Part shown: positions 1-9,800 of the stretch, piece by piece
Position numbering within the stretch: the stretch's first letter is position 1
Layout: each line of letters begins with the position of its first letter
DNA from: Paracoccus methylovorus
GTDB taxonomy: Bacteria > Pseudomonadota > Alphaproteobacteria > Rhodobacterales > Rhodobacteraceae
Reading direction: 5' to 3'
DNA: 64,000 bases
NCBI RefSeq assembly: GCF_016919705.1
Contig: NZ_CP070368.1
Location: 62,001-126,000 of the forward strand
Translations under genes and position numbers: made by a program
Notes under the pieces: model-generated
Seen by the model: the letters and a program-made list of their open reading frames with translations, nothing else
The model's database searches: none
What the model was told of the DNA's origin: nothing

Positions 1-174
1 GCTGTTTTGCAGGAACAGGTTGGTCAGGTTTACCGGCCGGAACAGGATACCGCCGGTCACGACCTGAAAGAAGGCCATGATGACGATCAGCGCGAAAAGG
101 ATGCCATATTCGCGGATGTTGCGGCGGATGAAGCCGAAAGTATCGCCGCGGCGTTCGGTGGTCGTGTCAGACAT
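1..174 (-). CDS. mmsB: Multiple-monosaccharide ABC transporter permease, N-terminal fragment
   Basis: This is the first 58 codons of a gene that runs off the left edge. After a short polar N-terminus the protein enters a hydrophobic helix ([14 protein letters not shown]) followed by a [16 protein letters not shown] stretch, which is how MmsB/GguB/XylH-type sugar permeases begin. Its ATG lies inside the last codons of the ATPase gene (8-base overlap), so the two are probably translationally coupled. By family, it forms the inner-membrane channel of an importer that uses ChvE as binding protein. The family call rests mostly on the two complete downstream partners. Confidence 0.85.
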   Translation of the reverse strand, partial: MSDTTTERRGDTFGFIRRNIREYGILFALIVIMAFFQVVTGGILFRPVNLTNLFLQNS

Positions 175-1741
175 GGGCGGCCTCTGCCTCGATTTCCTCG
201 GGGGTGACGGTTTCGTCGGTCAGGTCGTTGCCCGATTGGATGATGACTTGCATGATGCGCTCCTGCGTCGCCTCGGACGTGGGCATTTCGCTGACCAGCC
301 GCCCTTCGTTCATGACCAGAATGCGGTCGGTGATGCCCAACAGCTCTGGCATTTCCGACGATATCACGATGATCGATTTGCCGGCGGCGGCAAGGTCGCG
401 GACAATGGTATAGATTTCATATTTCGCGCCCACGTCGATGCCGCGCGTCGGCTCGTCCAGGATCAGGATCTCGGGTTGGGCGAACAGCCATTTCGCCAGA
501 ACCACCTTCTGCTGGTTGCCGCCCGACAGGTTCACTGTCCTTTGCTCGACCGAGGGCGAGCGGATGTTGATGCGGTTTCGATAATCACGCGCCACCGCCC
601 CCTCGCGCTGGCGGTCCACCACGCCGCGGTTCGAGACCCCGGCAAGATTGGCCAGCGGGATGTTGCGGCGGATCGTGTCATCAAGGATCAGGCCCAGCGA
701 CTTGCGGTCCTCGGTCACATAGGCCAGCCCGGCCTTGATGGCGCGCGGCACGGTGGACAGGTCGGCCGGCTTTCCGTGAACCGTGACCCGGCCAGATTTC
801 CATTCGCCCATCGAGCGGCCGAACAGGCTCATGGCCAGTTCGGTGCGGCCTGCGCCCATCAGCCCGGCGATGCCCAGCACCTCTCCGCGCCGCAGGCTGA
901 AACTGGCGCCCTTGACCAGTGGGCGGCCGTCGCGGGCCGGGTCGGCCACGGTCCAGCCTTCGACCTGCATCACCACCTCGCCGATAGTGGGCTCGCGCGG
1001 CGGATAGCGGTCGTGCATCGAGCGGCCGACCATGTCGCGGATGATCAGCGATTCACCGACCATCCCGTCGTGATGTGCCACCGTCGCGCCATCGCGCAGC
1101 ACGGTGATACTGTCGCAGACCTGACTGATCTCGTTAAGCTTGTGCGAGATCAGAATGGCGGTCATGCCTTGATCGCGAAAGCTGGCCAACAGGCGCAAAA
1201 GCGCGTCGCTGTCATGTTCGTTCAGCGACGATGTCGGCTCGTCCAGGATCAGCAGATCGACCTTTTTCGACAGCGCCTTGGCGATCTCGATCAACTGCTG
1301 CTTGCCCATGCCCAGACCGCCGACCTTGGTTTCCGGGCTTTCGCGCAGGCCGACCTGCGCCAACAGCTCGGCGGTGCGGCGGTTGGTCTCGCGTCGGTCG
1401 ATGATGCCATGCGCGGCGATCTCGTTGCCCAGAAAGATGTTCTCGGCAATCGACATCTGCGGCACCAGTGCCAGTTCCTGATGGATGATGACGATGCCCA
1501 GTTCTTCGCTGTCCTTGATCGAGCGATTGGCGACGGGCGCGCCATTATAAAGGATATCGCCCTGATAGCTGCCATGCGGATAGACGCCCGACAGCACCTT
1601 CATCAGCGTGGATTTCCCGGCGCCGTTCTCGCCGACCAGGGCGCGGATCTCGCCGCGCCGCACGGTCATGTTGACATTGTCCAGGGCTTTGACGCCGGGG
1701 AACTCTTTGGAAATCCCCCGCATTTCCAAAATCGCATCCAT
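167..1741 (-). CDS. mmsA: Multiple-monosaccharide ABC transporter ATP-binding protein
   Basis: A 524-aa double ATPase of the RbsA/XylG/MmsA (GguA) class, which powers sugar uptake at the inner membrane. The N-terminal half has an intact Walker A (GENGAGKST, residues 37-45) and Walker B ([11 protein letters not shown]) with a slightly degenerate signature (GLGMGKQQ). The C-terminal half has a degenerate P-loop (GLMGAGRTE) but a good LSGGNQQK signature and [12 protein letters not shown], the usual asymmetry of this family. The ATG at 1741 is preferred to an upstream GTG because AAGGGG lies five bases before it. It sits between chvE (upstream) and mmsB (overlapping downstream). Confidence 0.95.
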   Translation of the reverse strand: MDAILEMRGISKEFPGVKALDNVNMTVRRGEIRALVGENGAGKSTLMKVLSGVYPHGSYQGDILYNGAPVANRSIKDSEELGIVIIHQELALVPQMSIAENIFLGNEIAAHGIIDRRETNRRTAELLAQVGLRESPETKVGGLGMGKQQLIEIAKALSKKVDLLILDEPTSSLNEHDSDALLRLLASFRDQGMTAILISHKLNEISQVCDSITVLRDGATVAHHDGMVGESLIIRDMVGRSMHDRYPPREPTIGEVVMQVEGWTVADPARDGRPLVKGASFSLRRGEVLGIAGLMGAGRTELAMSLFGRSMGEWKSGRVTVHGKPADLSTVPRAIKAGLAYVTEDRKSLGLILDDTIRRNIPLANLAGVSNRGVVDRQREGAVARDYRNRINIRSPSVEQRTVNLSGGNQQKVVLAKWLFAQPEILILDEPTRGIDVGAKYEIYTIVRDLAAAGKSIIVISSEMPELLGITDRILVMNEGRLVSEMPTSEATQERIMQVIIQSGNDLTDETVTPEEIEAEAAHV

Positions 1742-1768
1742 GGCCACCCCTTGCGATCATGCGGATGA

Positions 1769-1794
1769 CGCTGCCGCAAGTTTTTGCGGCAGCG
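1769..1794 (-). promoter_or_regulatory. Intercistronic stem-loop between chvE and mmsA
   Basis: Perfect 11-base arms (CGCTGCCGCAA and TTGCGGCAGCG) around a 4-base loop lie between the chvE stop and the mmsA start. No U-tract follows in the direction of transcription. Hairpins at this position in binding-protein operons are known to protect the upstream mRNA from 3' decay or cause partial termination, giving more binding protein than membrane components. That role is inferred here. Confidence 0.7.
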
Positions 1795-1803
1795 CGTGGG
1801 AAG

Positions 1804-2868
1804 TCACTTCAACTGGTCTTCGGTGTAATAGCCCGAGCCGATCAGCACATCGGTCAGGTTCTTTTCGGTCACGGCCACCGGCTCCAGCAGGTACGAAGGA
1901 ACGGTCTTGACGCCGTTGTCGTAGGTTTCGGTGTCGTTCACCTGCGGTTCCTCGCCCTTCATCATGGCATCCACCATGCCGACGGTGACTTTGGCCAGTT
2001 CGCGGGTGTCCTTGAAGATGGTGGAATACTGCTCGCCCGATTTGATCGACTTGACCGACTGGATCTCGGCGTCCTGACCGGAGACGATGGGCATGGCCAT
2101 GTCGCCTGAACCGTAGCCCACCCCCTTCAGCGAGCTGAGAATGCCGATGGACAGCCCGTCATAGGGCGAAAGCACACCGTGCAACTGCTTGTCGGTGAAG
2201 TTCGCCGACAGGATATTGTCCATGCGCGACTGCGCCGTGGCCGGGTCCCAGCGCAGCGTGCCGACCTTGTCCATGCCCATCTGCCCCGAGGGGATCACGA
2301 CAGAGCCGTCGTCGATCAGCGGTTGCAGCACCGACATTGCGCCATCATAAAAGAAATAGGCGTTGTTGTCGTCGGGGCTGCCGCCGAACAGTTCCACATT
2401 CCATGGCTTTACGTCGGGAAAGCGTTCCTTCAGCCCGTCGACCAGCGTGGTGGCCTGCTCGACGCCGACCTTGAAGTTGTCGAAGGTGGCGTAATAGTCG
2501 ATGTCGGGTGTGTCGCGGATCAGCCGGTCATAGGCGATGACCTTGATGTCGGCCGCCTTGGCATTGGCCAGCGCGTTCGACAGCGTGGTGCCGTCGATGG
2601 CCGCGATCACCAGCACGTTCACGCCCTTGGTGATCATGTTTTCGATCTGCGCCAACTGGTTCGGGATGTCGTCGTCGGCATATTGCAGGTCGGTCTGGTA
2701 GCCAGCGTCCTGGAACTGCTTGACCATGTTGTTGCCGTCGTCGATCCAGCGCGCCGAAGTCTTGGTCGGCATCGAGATCCCGACCATGCCTTCGGCCACG
2801 GCGATGCCGGGCAGCGAAAGCGCCGCCGCCGAGGCAAGCGCCAGGGCGTATTTCCTGAGGTTCAGCAT
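1804..2868 (-). CDS. chvE: Periplasmic sugar-binding protein ChvE
   Basis: A 354-aa periplasmic binding protein, the same length as Agrobacterium ChvE. It starts with a typical Sec signal ([20 protein letters not shown], cleavage after AVA) and continues [20 protein letters not shown], the conserved ChvE beginning; the PSYLLEP motif near the C-terminus also fits. It delivers aldose monosaccharides to MmsAB, and in some alphaproteobacteria also signals sugar presence. The start is supported by GGGAGG six bases upstream. It is the first gene of a chvE-mmsA-mmsB operon. No regulator gene is adjacent. Confidence 0.95.
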   Translation of the reverse strand: MLNLRKYALALASAAALSLPGIAVAEGMVGISMPTKTSARWIDDGNNMVKQFQDAGYQTDLQYADDDIPNQLAQIENMITKGVNVLVIAAIDGTTLSNALANAKAADIKVIAYDRLIRDTPDIDYYATFDNFKVGVEQATTLVDGLKERFPDVKPWNVELFGGSPDDNNAYFFYDGAMSVLQPLIDDGSVVIPSGQMGMDKVGTLRWDPATAQSRMDNILSANFTDKQLHGVLSPYDGLSIGILSSLKGVGYGSGDMAMPIVSGQDAEIQSVKSIKSGEQYSTIFKDTRELAKVTVGMVDAMMKGEEPQVNDTETYDNGVKTVPSYLLEPVAVTEKNLTDVLIGSGYYTEDQLK

Positions 2869-3022
2869 GAGTCCTCCCTGTCGATATTGCCCGGATGGTG
2901 GCCGCCTCCACGACCTTGGTCCAGCCGGTGCTTCCCCCTTTATGCGCGGGACGCGGAACACGAGGGGTTTCTGCGTCGATTCCGCGCCGCGGCGGCGGTC
3001 ATGGACCACCAGCACGAACGCG

Positions 3023-3051
3023 AGGCTATTCCGGGGCGATATGTCCGTCAA
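3023..3051 (-). promoter_or_regulatory. Possible sigma-70 promoter of the chvE operon
   Basis: Reading the minus strand, TTGACG is followed after 17 bases by TAGCCT, about 155 bases before the chvE ATG. The -35 is good and the -10 is poor. The stretch 2869-3141 holds no gene. Confidence 0.25.
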
Positions 3052-3071
3052 TCATGCAGAACGGCGGTTTG

Positions 3072-3089
3072 CATATCGAAAAAGATATG
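3072..3089. promoter_or_regulatory. Inverted repeat, possible operator upstream of chvE
   Basis: CATATC and GATATG flank an A-rich 6-base centre (GAAAAA). It lies about 20 bases upstream of the candidate -35 of the sugar operon, a position typical of an activator site. No regulator is encoded next to it, so the assignment is inference. Confidence 0.35.
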
Positions 3090-3141
3090 ACGCTGGCGAA
3101 GATAGCCGGAAACAGGCGGGAACGCGTCAGCCTGATGCATC

Positions 3142-3447
3142 CTAGGTGTCGGCGCGCAGGTCGGACCAATCGGGATGGCGCTGGAATTGGGCGCGGACAT
3201 AGCTGCATGCCGGCACGATCAACACACCCCGTGACCGCGCATCCGCCACCAGCCGCTGCACCATCGCCGCAGCCGCCCCCGAGCCGCGCATGGCATCGGG
3301 TGCGTAGGTATGGTCGGCAACGATGATCCCCGGCCCGCCGGAATGCCATGTCAGTTCGGCCTCGCCTTCGACGCCGGGCAGGGTGACGACATAGCGGCCG
3401 GAACTGCCGTAATCCTCATGCGCAATCTGGATGGTCGGTTGTACCAT
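3142..3447 (-). CDS. Small GNAT-family N-acetyltransferase (YjdJ/GNAT_acetyltr_2-like)
   Basis: A 101-aa single-domain protein. The order beta-strand GEAELTWHSGG, then IIVADHTYAPDAMRGSGAAAAMVQRLVADARSRGVLIVPACSYVRAQFQRHP, matches the very short acetyltransferases related to YjdJ and plant/animal NATD1. RGSGAAAAM stands for the acetyl-CoA pyrophosphate loop (R/Q-x-x-G-x-G/A), and PxCSYVRAxFxRHPDW is the family C-terminal signature. The start at 3447 is chosen because GGAGG is five bases upstream; an in-frame ATG 15 bases earlier has no such site. Substrate unknown. Confidence 0.85.
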   Translation of the reverse strand: MVQPTIQIAHEDYGSSGRYVVTLPGVEGEAELTWHSGGPGIIVADHTYAPDAMRGSGAAAAMVQRLVADARSRGVLIVPACSYVRAQFQRHPDWSDLRADT

Positions 3448-3540
3448 GGGTTCCTCCGTCACTTCTTGCTGCCATAACGCTGAACGGGCGGGTTTCGGTC
3501 CCTTCCCTTGTCGCGACGCTGCGGAAGGGTGGCCGTAAAG

Positions 3541-4287
3541 TCATAGCGGCTGAAGGTGCTGCGGCCGATGCTGACTCCGGAGCGGTCGGGAATCCAGCGT
3601 CAAGGCCCGGCGCAATTCGGACGAGAGCGGGCCGGCAAGCCGTTCAAGCCTGGCGATATCGACCTCGATGCCGCCCATGCCGTCCTTGATGGCGCGCAGC
3701 CCGGTCGGGTGCCAGTTCCCACCCAGCCGCCGCTGAATCTCCAATGAGTTCGAACTGTTGTCGAGCGGCAGGCGCAGATGCTGATCGAGGTGCACATAAA
3801 TCGGAGCGGGAGGCTGGGCCGAGCCGCTGGCCAGATCGCCAACCAACCGCAGCCCGCGGTTGAACTGTGGTTGCGTGTGCAGCGGCGCCTCACCCAGGCC
3901 GACAGCCAGTTCAAGCAACCGGCGGCGGGAAATATAGCCCAGTGTCGGCTGGGGTGAAGGATGGGCAGCGGTCTCTCCCGCGGGCGGCGATCCGGTGTCT
4001 TTGGCCGAACAGGCCAGTACCGCGGCAAGGGCAGCCAAGGCGCGCGCCTCGGCATTCCCATCAGGCGGATTTTGGGAGATCGGCATCGGGGCACAGTTTT
4101 CGGATGGCGGCAGGGCGGTCTGGATCATCTCGCACATGATATCTTCCAACCGGTCCAGCCGTTCCATCGCCTCGCGCATGGCAACGCGAATCCTGTCCAG
4201 GTTGTCGGCGCTCGTGCGATCGCTGCGCAGCCGGGAGACTCCGCCCTTTTGGTCAGATTTTCCCGGGTTTCCTGCCGTTTTCGCCAT
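3541..4287 (-). CDS. Hypothetical protein, 248 aa, no recognised family
   Basis: I do not recognise this protein. Codon use (G/C-rich third positions throughout) is that of a real gene. The N-terminus is basic and polar, followed by a short amphipathic helix (RVAMREAMERLDRLEDIMCEMIQ) and an Ala-rich patch (ALAALAAVLACSA). A Pro-rich linker leads to a C-terminal region of about 130 residues with Arg/Leu helices and a run GGNWHPTGLRAIKDGMGGIE. There is no signal peptide or clear membrane span. It follows efp on the same strand after about 105 bases. The tail after about residue 232 (RPLRSQHRPQHLQPL) looks non-globular. Confidence 0.65.
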   Translation of the reverse strand: MAKTAGNPGKSDQKGGVSRLRSDRTSADNLDRIRVAMREAMERLDRLEDIMCEMIQTALPPSENCAPMPISQNPPDGNAEARALAALAAVLACSAKDTGSPPAGETAAHPSPQPTLGYISRRRLLELAVGLGEAPLHTQPQFNRGLRLVGDLASGSAQPPAPIYVHLDQHLRLPLDNSSNSLEIQRRLGGNWHPTGLRAIKDGMGGIEVDIARLERLAGPLSSELRRALTLDSRPLRSQHRPQHLQPL

Positions 4288-4392
4288 CCTGCCTTATTGC
4301 CAGCCCGACTGAGTTACTGGCGATTCTATGGCCGTAAATGGCGGATGACCATATGCGCCATGTCGGGTTGCAAGAACCCGCCGATGCCCGGA

Positions 4393-4956
4393 TCAGGCGC
4401 GCTCGGAATACTCGAAAAGCTCGGTGTTCACCACGATATCCTCATCCGTGCCGACGAAAGGCGGGATCATGACGCGCAGGCCGTTGTCGAGGATCGCCGG
4501 TTTGAAGCTTTTCGCGGCGGTCTGGCCGTTCAGCACCGGTTCGGTCTCGACCACACGGCAGATCACTTTCTGGGGAATGCGAACCGACAACGCTTCGTCC
4601 CCGTAATATTCGACCGCGGCAACCATGCCGTCTTGCAGGAAGGGCCGCCGTTCACCCAGCAGATCCGCGTCGATTTCGGTCTGCTCAAAGGTTTCGCTGT
4701 CCATGAAAACCAGCTTGCCGTCGGTTTCATACAGGAATTGCTGGTCCTTGGTTTCCAACTGGACCTGCTCGACCCGGTCTTCCGAGCGGAAGCGTTCATT
4801 CAGTTTGCGGCCGTCGCGCAGGTTCTTGAGTTCGACCTGCGCAAATGCCCCGCCCTTGCCGGGTTTCACGTGATTCACCTTGACCGCCGCCCAAAGTCCG
4901 CCGTCATGGTCCAGCACGGCACCGGGCTTGATTTCATTGCCATTAATTTTGGCCAT
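4393..4956 (-). CDS. efp: Translation elongation factor P
   Basis: A 187-aa EF-P, the normal length. It binds between the P and E sites of the ribosome and relieves stalling at polyproline. The N-terminal KOW-like domain carries VKPGKGGAF with Lys34 at the tip, the residue lysylated by EpmA in other bacteria. The middle and C-terminal OB domains end in the usual VGTDEDIVVNTELFEYSERA. AAGGTG lies upstream of the ATG. No epmA or epmB is present in the window, so the modification status cannot be judged here. It is divergent from the DUF6280 gene. Confidence 0.97.
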   Translation of the reverse strand: MAKINGNEIKPGAVLDHDGGLWAAVKVNHVKPGKGGAFAQVELKNLRDGRKLNERFRSEDRVEQVQLETKDQQFLYETDGKLVFMDSETFEQTEIDADLLGERRPFLQDGMVAAVEYYGDEALSVRIPQKVICRVVETEPVLNGQTAAKSFKPAILDNGLRVMIPPFVGTDEDIVVNTELFEYSERA

Positions 4957-5303
4957 TCAGGATCACCTTGAAAGTATTGGGGGATTTCCGGCTGCTCGCG
5001 CCTTGAACCGGGGTCGTGCGCACCTATATCCATTGCCGGGCCTCAGGGCAACCAAAAGGCGTTTCGCACGTTGTCAAGGGTGCCTGCGAATTTCTGCATA
5101 TCGCAAGATTGTTGCTTTTGGCTGCTATTTTGCGTATCTGCTGGGGTTTGCGCCCCATGCATGGCGGTCATGCGTCAGGAGGCATACCGAATCACGGCAT
5201 GGATCGGCTAAGCCGGCTAATGCCGCCTATGAGGCAAGATAAAGCAGCAGCCTTGGTATTGGTCAAGGTGCGGGGGCACCGCAAGAACAACAGGATAATG
5301 ATG
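4957..5303. other. Divergent intergenic region between efp and the DUF6280 gene
   Basis: About 350 bases without a credible gene, visibly more AT-rich than the flanks, especially 5085-5150. Reading frames that cross it lack coding character. It must hold the promoters of both divergent genes; only the efp-side candidate (5023-5051) has acceptable boxes. No structured RNA was recognised. Confidence 0.6.
5023..5051 (-). promoter_or_regulatory. Candidate efp promoter
   Basis: On the minus strand TTGCCC is followed by a 17-base spacer and TATAGG. Initiation near 5016 would give a leader of about 60 bases before the efp ATG. Confidence 0.4.
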
Positions 5304-5624
5304 ATGCGCGATTTCGTGGATGGCTCGGCTTTTAATTTTGAACAGGGGCAGAGGGCCCGCAAGCTTTTTGCTGCTGTCGTATTGGCCGCGCTGGATGATG
5401 CGATCGCCGATGACAAAAAATACGGCAATGGGCCTGATCAGATTGCACGTTGGGCACGCTCGCGCGATGGGCGCGAGGTTTTGTCCTGCGCCGGTATCGA
5501 CCCGAACGAACGTGTCGTGAAGGGCCTGATGGAATTCGTGGCCAAGGGCGTGCGGACCTCGGTCGCGCTGTCGCGCGAGGAAAGCGAACGCCGCCACGCC
5601 GCTGAAGAGGCAGAGGCCGCATAA
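5304..5624 (+). CDS. DUF6280 family protein
   Basis: A 106-aa soluble protein beginning MRDFVDGSAFNFEQGQRARK. The core (AAVVLAALDDAIADD, then GREVLSCAGIDPNERV) matches the very conserved DUF6280 family of Rhodobacterales, whose function is unknown. Three ATG codons stand in tandem (5298, 5301, 5304); the third is chosen because AGGA at 5292-5295 is eight bases before it, while the first would be only two bases away. The C-terminus is a charged, Ala/Glu-rich helix. It is monocistronic, ending at a strong terminator. Confidence 0.9.
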   Translation: MRDFVDGSAFNFEQGQRARKLFAAVVLAALDDAIADDKKYGNGPDQIARWARSRDGREVLSCAGIDPNERVVKGLMEFVAKGVRTSVALSREESERRHAAEEAEAA

Positions 5625-5645
5625 GCCTGTCCGCCGCGCATGCAT

Positions 5646-5674
5646 GGCCGTCCTGCGGGGCGGCCTTTTTCTTT
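5646..5674 (+). terminator. Rho-independent terminator after the DUF6280 gene
   Basis: An 8-base G/C stem (GGCCGTCC with GGGCGGCC, one G-U pair), a 4-base loop (TGCG), then TTTTTCTTT. The T-tract runs two bases into the 3' end of lrgB on the other strand. Confidence 0.9.
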
Positions 5675-6389
5675 ATCGGAAAAGACTTAGCGCCAAGGGC
5701 GCGATGATCGCGGTTAGCACCGCGTTCAGTCCCATGCCGATACCGGCAAAGGCGCCGGCGGTCTCATTGACCTGAAATGCGCGCGCTGTGCCGATGCCAT
5801 GCGCCGCGACGCCCAGCGAAAAGCCTCGGGCCCGCCAGTCGCGAATCTTCAGCAGATTCAGCAGCGGCGTGGCGATGATCGCGCCAAAAACGCCGGTCAG
5901 CAGCACCAGAACCGCGGTGATCGTGGGTTCTCCGCCCAGCCCTTCGGCGATGCCGATGGCGACGGGGGCAGTGGTGGATTTCGGTGCCAGGCTTGCCAGC
6001 ATGACATTCGACAGCCCGAAAGCCTTGCCGATGGCCAGCGCCGTGACAACCGCCGTGAAAGAGCCGGCCAGCAGCGCCGCCGCCAATGGCACCACGGCCC
6101 TTCTGACGCGGCGCAGGTTGTCGTAAAGCGGCATTCCCAGCGCGACAGTGGCCGGGCCCAGCATGAAATGCACGAATTGCGCGCCCTCGAAATAGGTCTG
6201 ATAGCTGGTTTCGGTGACCCACAGCACGCCTGCCAGCAGGATGACCGCGCAAAGCACCGGATTGGCCCAGCTTTGCCGGCCCATGGCGCGAAAGAAGGTA
6301 TCGCCCAGCCAATAGGCGATCAGCGTTGCCGTCAGCCACAGCAGGGGGCCTTGGGTCAGATAGCTCCAGATTAGCGCCGCGTCAGTCAT
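5673..6389 (-). CDS. lrgB: LrgB/CidB-family membrane protein
   Basis: A 238-aa polytopic membrane protein of the LrgB family. Conserved stretches are the FMLGPATVALGMPLY helix, LAPKSTTAPVAIGIAEGLGG (the family signature) and AAHGIGTARAFQVNETAGAFAG. LrgB works with LrgA; in Gram-positives the pair is holin/antiholin-like and in bacteria and plants it has been tied to glycolate, pyruvate or lactate export. The start codon overlaps the lrgA stop by four bases (ATGA). The substrate here cannot be told from the sequence. Confidence 0.92.
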   Translation of the reverse strand: MTDAALIWSYLTQGPLLWLTATLIAYWLGDTFFRAMGRQSWANPVLCAVILLAGVLWVTETSYQTYFEGAQFVHFMLGPATVALGMPLYDNLRRVRRAVVPLAAALLAGSFTAVVTALAIGKAFGLSNVMLASLAPKSTTAPVAIGIAEGLGGEPTITAVLVLLTGVFGAIIATPLLNLLKIRDWRARGFSLGVAAHGIGTARAFQVNETAGAFAGIGMGLNAVLTAIIAPLALSLFR

Positions 6390-6739
6390 TCCTCGGGCCC
6401 GCCCATCCATTTGACCGCGGCGCAGAACACCAGTGCCCCGGCCGCGATGGCCAGCGCCGTCGACACCGTCAGCGCGAGCACGACCGCCAGCCCGTCGCTG
6501 CGAAATTGGTTCAGGTGCGCCACGACGCCGACGCCAGCCGGCACGAAGAACAGCGACAGATGGCCAAGAAGGCCGGCGACGACGGGGCGCAGCATCTCGG
6601 CCAGCCTGGGGCGCAGGCTGCATGACAGCACCAGAAGCAGCAGGCCCAACACCGGGCCGGGCAGCATCAGGCCCAGGCCGCGCGCGGCGACCTCTCCGAT
6701 AAGCTGAAAGACCAGAATGATGGCAAGCGCGGGAATCAT
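6386..6739 (-). CDS. lrgA: LrgA/CidA-family membrane protein
   Basis: A 117-aa protein with four hydrophobic helices. Family markers are FQLIGEV near the N-terminus, LPGPVLGLLLL and the LSLFFVPAGVGVV motif. It is the holin-like partner of LrgB and lies directly upstream of it with a 4-base overlap. The start at 6739 (MIPALAIILVFQLIGE) matches family length; further upstream in-frame sequence is not protein-like. The ribosome-binding site is weak. Confidence 0.9.
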   Translation of the reverse strand: MIPALAIILVFQLIGEVAARGLGLMLPGPVLGLLLLVLSCSLRPRLAEMLRPVVAGLLGHLSLFFVPAGVGVVAHLNQFRSDGLAVVLALTVSTALAIAAGALVFCAAVKWMGGPEE

Positions 6740-6827
6740 ACCGGCCAGACTAGCATCGGATTTGTAGTGGTGAACCCTTAAATCTTGTGGATAACCGCCC
6801 AGCCCCTGCCATATCTGGGGGTTTGTG

Positions 6828-6856
6828 TTGACTTGAGGCGGTGGATGGCCAAGAAT
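6828..6856 (+). promoter_or_regulatory. Candidate smc promoter
   Basis: TTGACT, a 17-base spacer and AAGAAT, ending 34 bases before the smc start. The 150-base gap between lrgA and smc is otherwise empty. Confidence 0.4.
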
Positions 6857-6890
6857 CCAAGGCATCTTAACGATCCTGTGGACACTCATA

Positions 6891-9800
6891 TTGCGTTTTG
6901 ACCGCCTGCGCCTGAACGGTTTCAAGAGCTTCGTGGACCCGACCGATCTGGTCATCCACGAGGGTCTGACCGGCGTGGTTGGTCCCAACGGCTGCGGCAA
7001 GTCGAACCTGCTGGAGGCGCTGCGCTGGGTCATGGGCGAAAACCGTCCCACCGCCATGCGCGGCGAGGGGATGGAGGACGTGATCTTTGCCGGCACCGCC
7101 CGCCGCTCTGCCCGCGCCCATGCCGAGGTCACGCTGACCATCGACAACAAAGAGCGCCTTGCCCCGGCCGGGATGAACGACAGCGATGCGCTGGACATCA
7201 CCCGTCGGATCACCCGCGACGCCGGTTCCGCCTATCGCATCAACGGCAAAGAGGTGCGGGCGCGCGATGTGCAGATGCTGTTCGCGGACGCCTCGACCGG
7301 GGCGCATTCGCCGGCGCTGGTGCGGCAGGGGCAGATCTCGGAACTTATCAACGCCAAGCCCAAGGCGCGGCGGCGGGTGCTGGAAGAGGCGGCGGGGATC
7401 TCGGGCCTTTATCAGCGCCGGCACGAGGCCGAACTGAAGCTGAACGGGGCCGAGGCGAACCTGACGCGGGTCGACGATACGCTGGATCAACTTTCCACGC
7501 AGGCGGCCAGCCTTGCGCGGCAAGCCCGCGCCGCAGCACGCTATCGCGAAATCGGCGGTGCGCTTCGCCGTGCCGAGGGCGTGTTGCTTTACCGCCGCTG
7601 GGCCGAAGCCGATCAAGCCAAGGCAGCGACGGCCGAGGCGCTGCGCGAGGCGATCCGCGCCGCTGCCGAGGCCGAGGCACATGCGCGCCGCGCCATTGCT
7701 GCCCGTGAAGAGGCCGAGGAAAAGCTGCCGCCCCTGCGCGAAGAGGAACAGGTCGCCGCCGCGATCCTGTCCCGCGCCACCGTTGAACGCGAGGCGCTGG
7801 ATGAGGCCGAGGCTCGTGCCGCGCAAGCGATACAGGTGCTGCTGGCACGGATTGCCCAGCTTGACCGCGACATCGAACGGGAATCGGCGCTGAACCGCGA
7901 TGCCGGCGAGGTGGTCGAGCGGCTGGAATGGGAAAAGCGCGAGTTGGACAAGGCCGGGCATGGGCATGAGGGACGGCTGGAAACCGCCGGCGCCGCCGCT
8001 GACGAAGCCGCCGATGCCCTGCGCGAGGTCGAGGCCAAGCTGGCCGAATTGACCGATGAATCGGCCCGCCTTGCCGCTCGTCACCAATCCGCCGAGCGGC
8101 TGGCCCATGATCTGCGCCAGATGCAGGAACGGGCCACCCGTGCGAGCGTCGAGGCCGAGGCGGCCGCAGCCCGCGCCCTGGATACCGGTGCCGAGGCCCA
8201 GGCGGCGCGTGAAACGGCCGAAGAGGCGCAGGAGATCGCCCGCGAACGCGTCGAGGCCGCCGAAGAGGCGCTGGCTACCGCCGAGGAAACCCGCACTGCG
8301 CTGGAGGCCGAGGAATCCACCGCCCGTGCCATCCGGGCCGAGGCCGAGGGCGAGCTGTCGGCGCTGAATGCCGAGATGGCGGCGGTGAAACGGCTGGTCG
8401 AGCGTGGCCAGACCGGCGGCTCGATCCTTGATCTGGTCCGCGTGGCGCGTGGCTATGAGACCGCTTTTGGCGCCGCGCTGGGCGACGATCTTGGGGCGGG
8501 TTTGGCCGGTGACGGTTCAGGCTGGCACTTGCTGCCCGGTTACGATGCGCCGCAACCTTTGCCTGCCGGTGCCGATCCGCTGGCGCCCCATGTCAAAGGA
8601 CCCGAGGCGCTGGCCCGCCGCCTGTCTCAGGTCGGGCTGGTCGCGGATGCGGCCACGGGTGCTGCGATGCAGACGGCCCTTGCCCCCGGCCAGCGTCTGG
8701 TCACGCGCGAAGGCGATCTGTTCCGCTGGGACGGGATGCGGGTGATGGCGGGCGAGGCGGCGTCCTCGGCCGCGCTGCATCTGCAAAAGGTGAACCAGCT
8801 TGCCGAACTGACCGAGCAGGCCGGGGCGGCGCAGGCCCGCGCCGATGCGGCGCAAGACGCGCATCAGGCGCTGCGCGACCGTCATCTGGCCGCGACCGAG
8901 GCCGAGAAACGTGCCCGTGATGCCCGGCGCGAGGCCGAGCGCGGGCTGTCCGATGCCGTGCGCGCCGTGACGCGTGCTGAATCCGAACTGTCCATGGCGC
9001 AAAGCCGTGCGGAATCCGCCCGCGCCGAACTGGCCCGGCACCGCGAAGATGCGCTGGATGCCCGCGCCCGTCTGGCCGAGGCCGAGCGGGCCTTGGCCGA
9101 ACTGCCCGACCGCGGCGCGGCTGCCGCGGCGCTGGAATACGCCCGCACCGGGGTCGAGGCGGCGCGCATCGCCACCCTGACCCGCCGCAGCGGGCTGGAT
9201 GAGTTGCGGCGCGAGGCCAATGCGCGCACCAAGCGCCTGCAAGAGATCGCCAAAGAGGAATCCGGCTGGCGGCTGCGGCTGGATCAGGCCGGCACGCGCG
9301 CCGCCGAGCTTGCCGCCCGCCGCGAACAGGCTGCCGACGAACTGGAAGAGGCCGAGGCCCAGCCCGAAATTCTGGCCGAGCGTCGCGGCGCGCTGACCGA
9401 GGCCGAGGCGCAGGTCGCTGCCCGGCTTGCCCGTGCCCGCGCCGCGCTTTCGGCAGCCGATCAGGCGTTGCGTTTTGCCGCCGAGACCGAACGCGAGGCC
9501 GAGCGTGCCGCCTCGGACGCCCGCGAAACCCGCGCTGCCCGCGAGGCCCGTGCCGAAGCCGCCATCGAGGCCGAAGCCGCCGCCCGCCTGCGCATCCATG
9601 AAGAGGTCGAGGCCACGCCAGAATCGCTGCGCGAGTTGCTGGGCGAGGTCGAGGAGATCGCCCCGGACGCGCTGGAGGATCAGATCGCCCGCCTGCGTCA
9701 GAGCCGCGACGCCTTGGGCGCAGTGAACCTGCGCGCCGACGAGGACAAACGCGAACTGGAAACCGAACGCGACCGGCTGAGCGGAGAAAAAGACGACCTG

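Noticed and set aside
77..1768. 563-codon plus-strand frame opposite mmsA
   Set aside because: mmsA on the other strand has all ABC motifs; the plus-strand frame is His/Gln/Asp-rich nonsense typical of antisense shadows.
4340..4392. Terminator hairpin after efp (CGGGTT/AACCCG)
   Set aside because: A 6-base stem with no T-run on the efp strand; too weak to call.
4880..5242. 120-codon plus-strand frame across the efp start region
   Set aside because: It overlaps efp and the divergent promoter region, has no ribosome-binding site and mixed composition.
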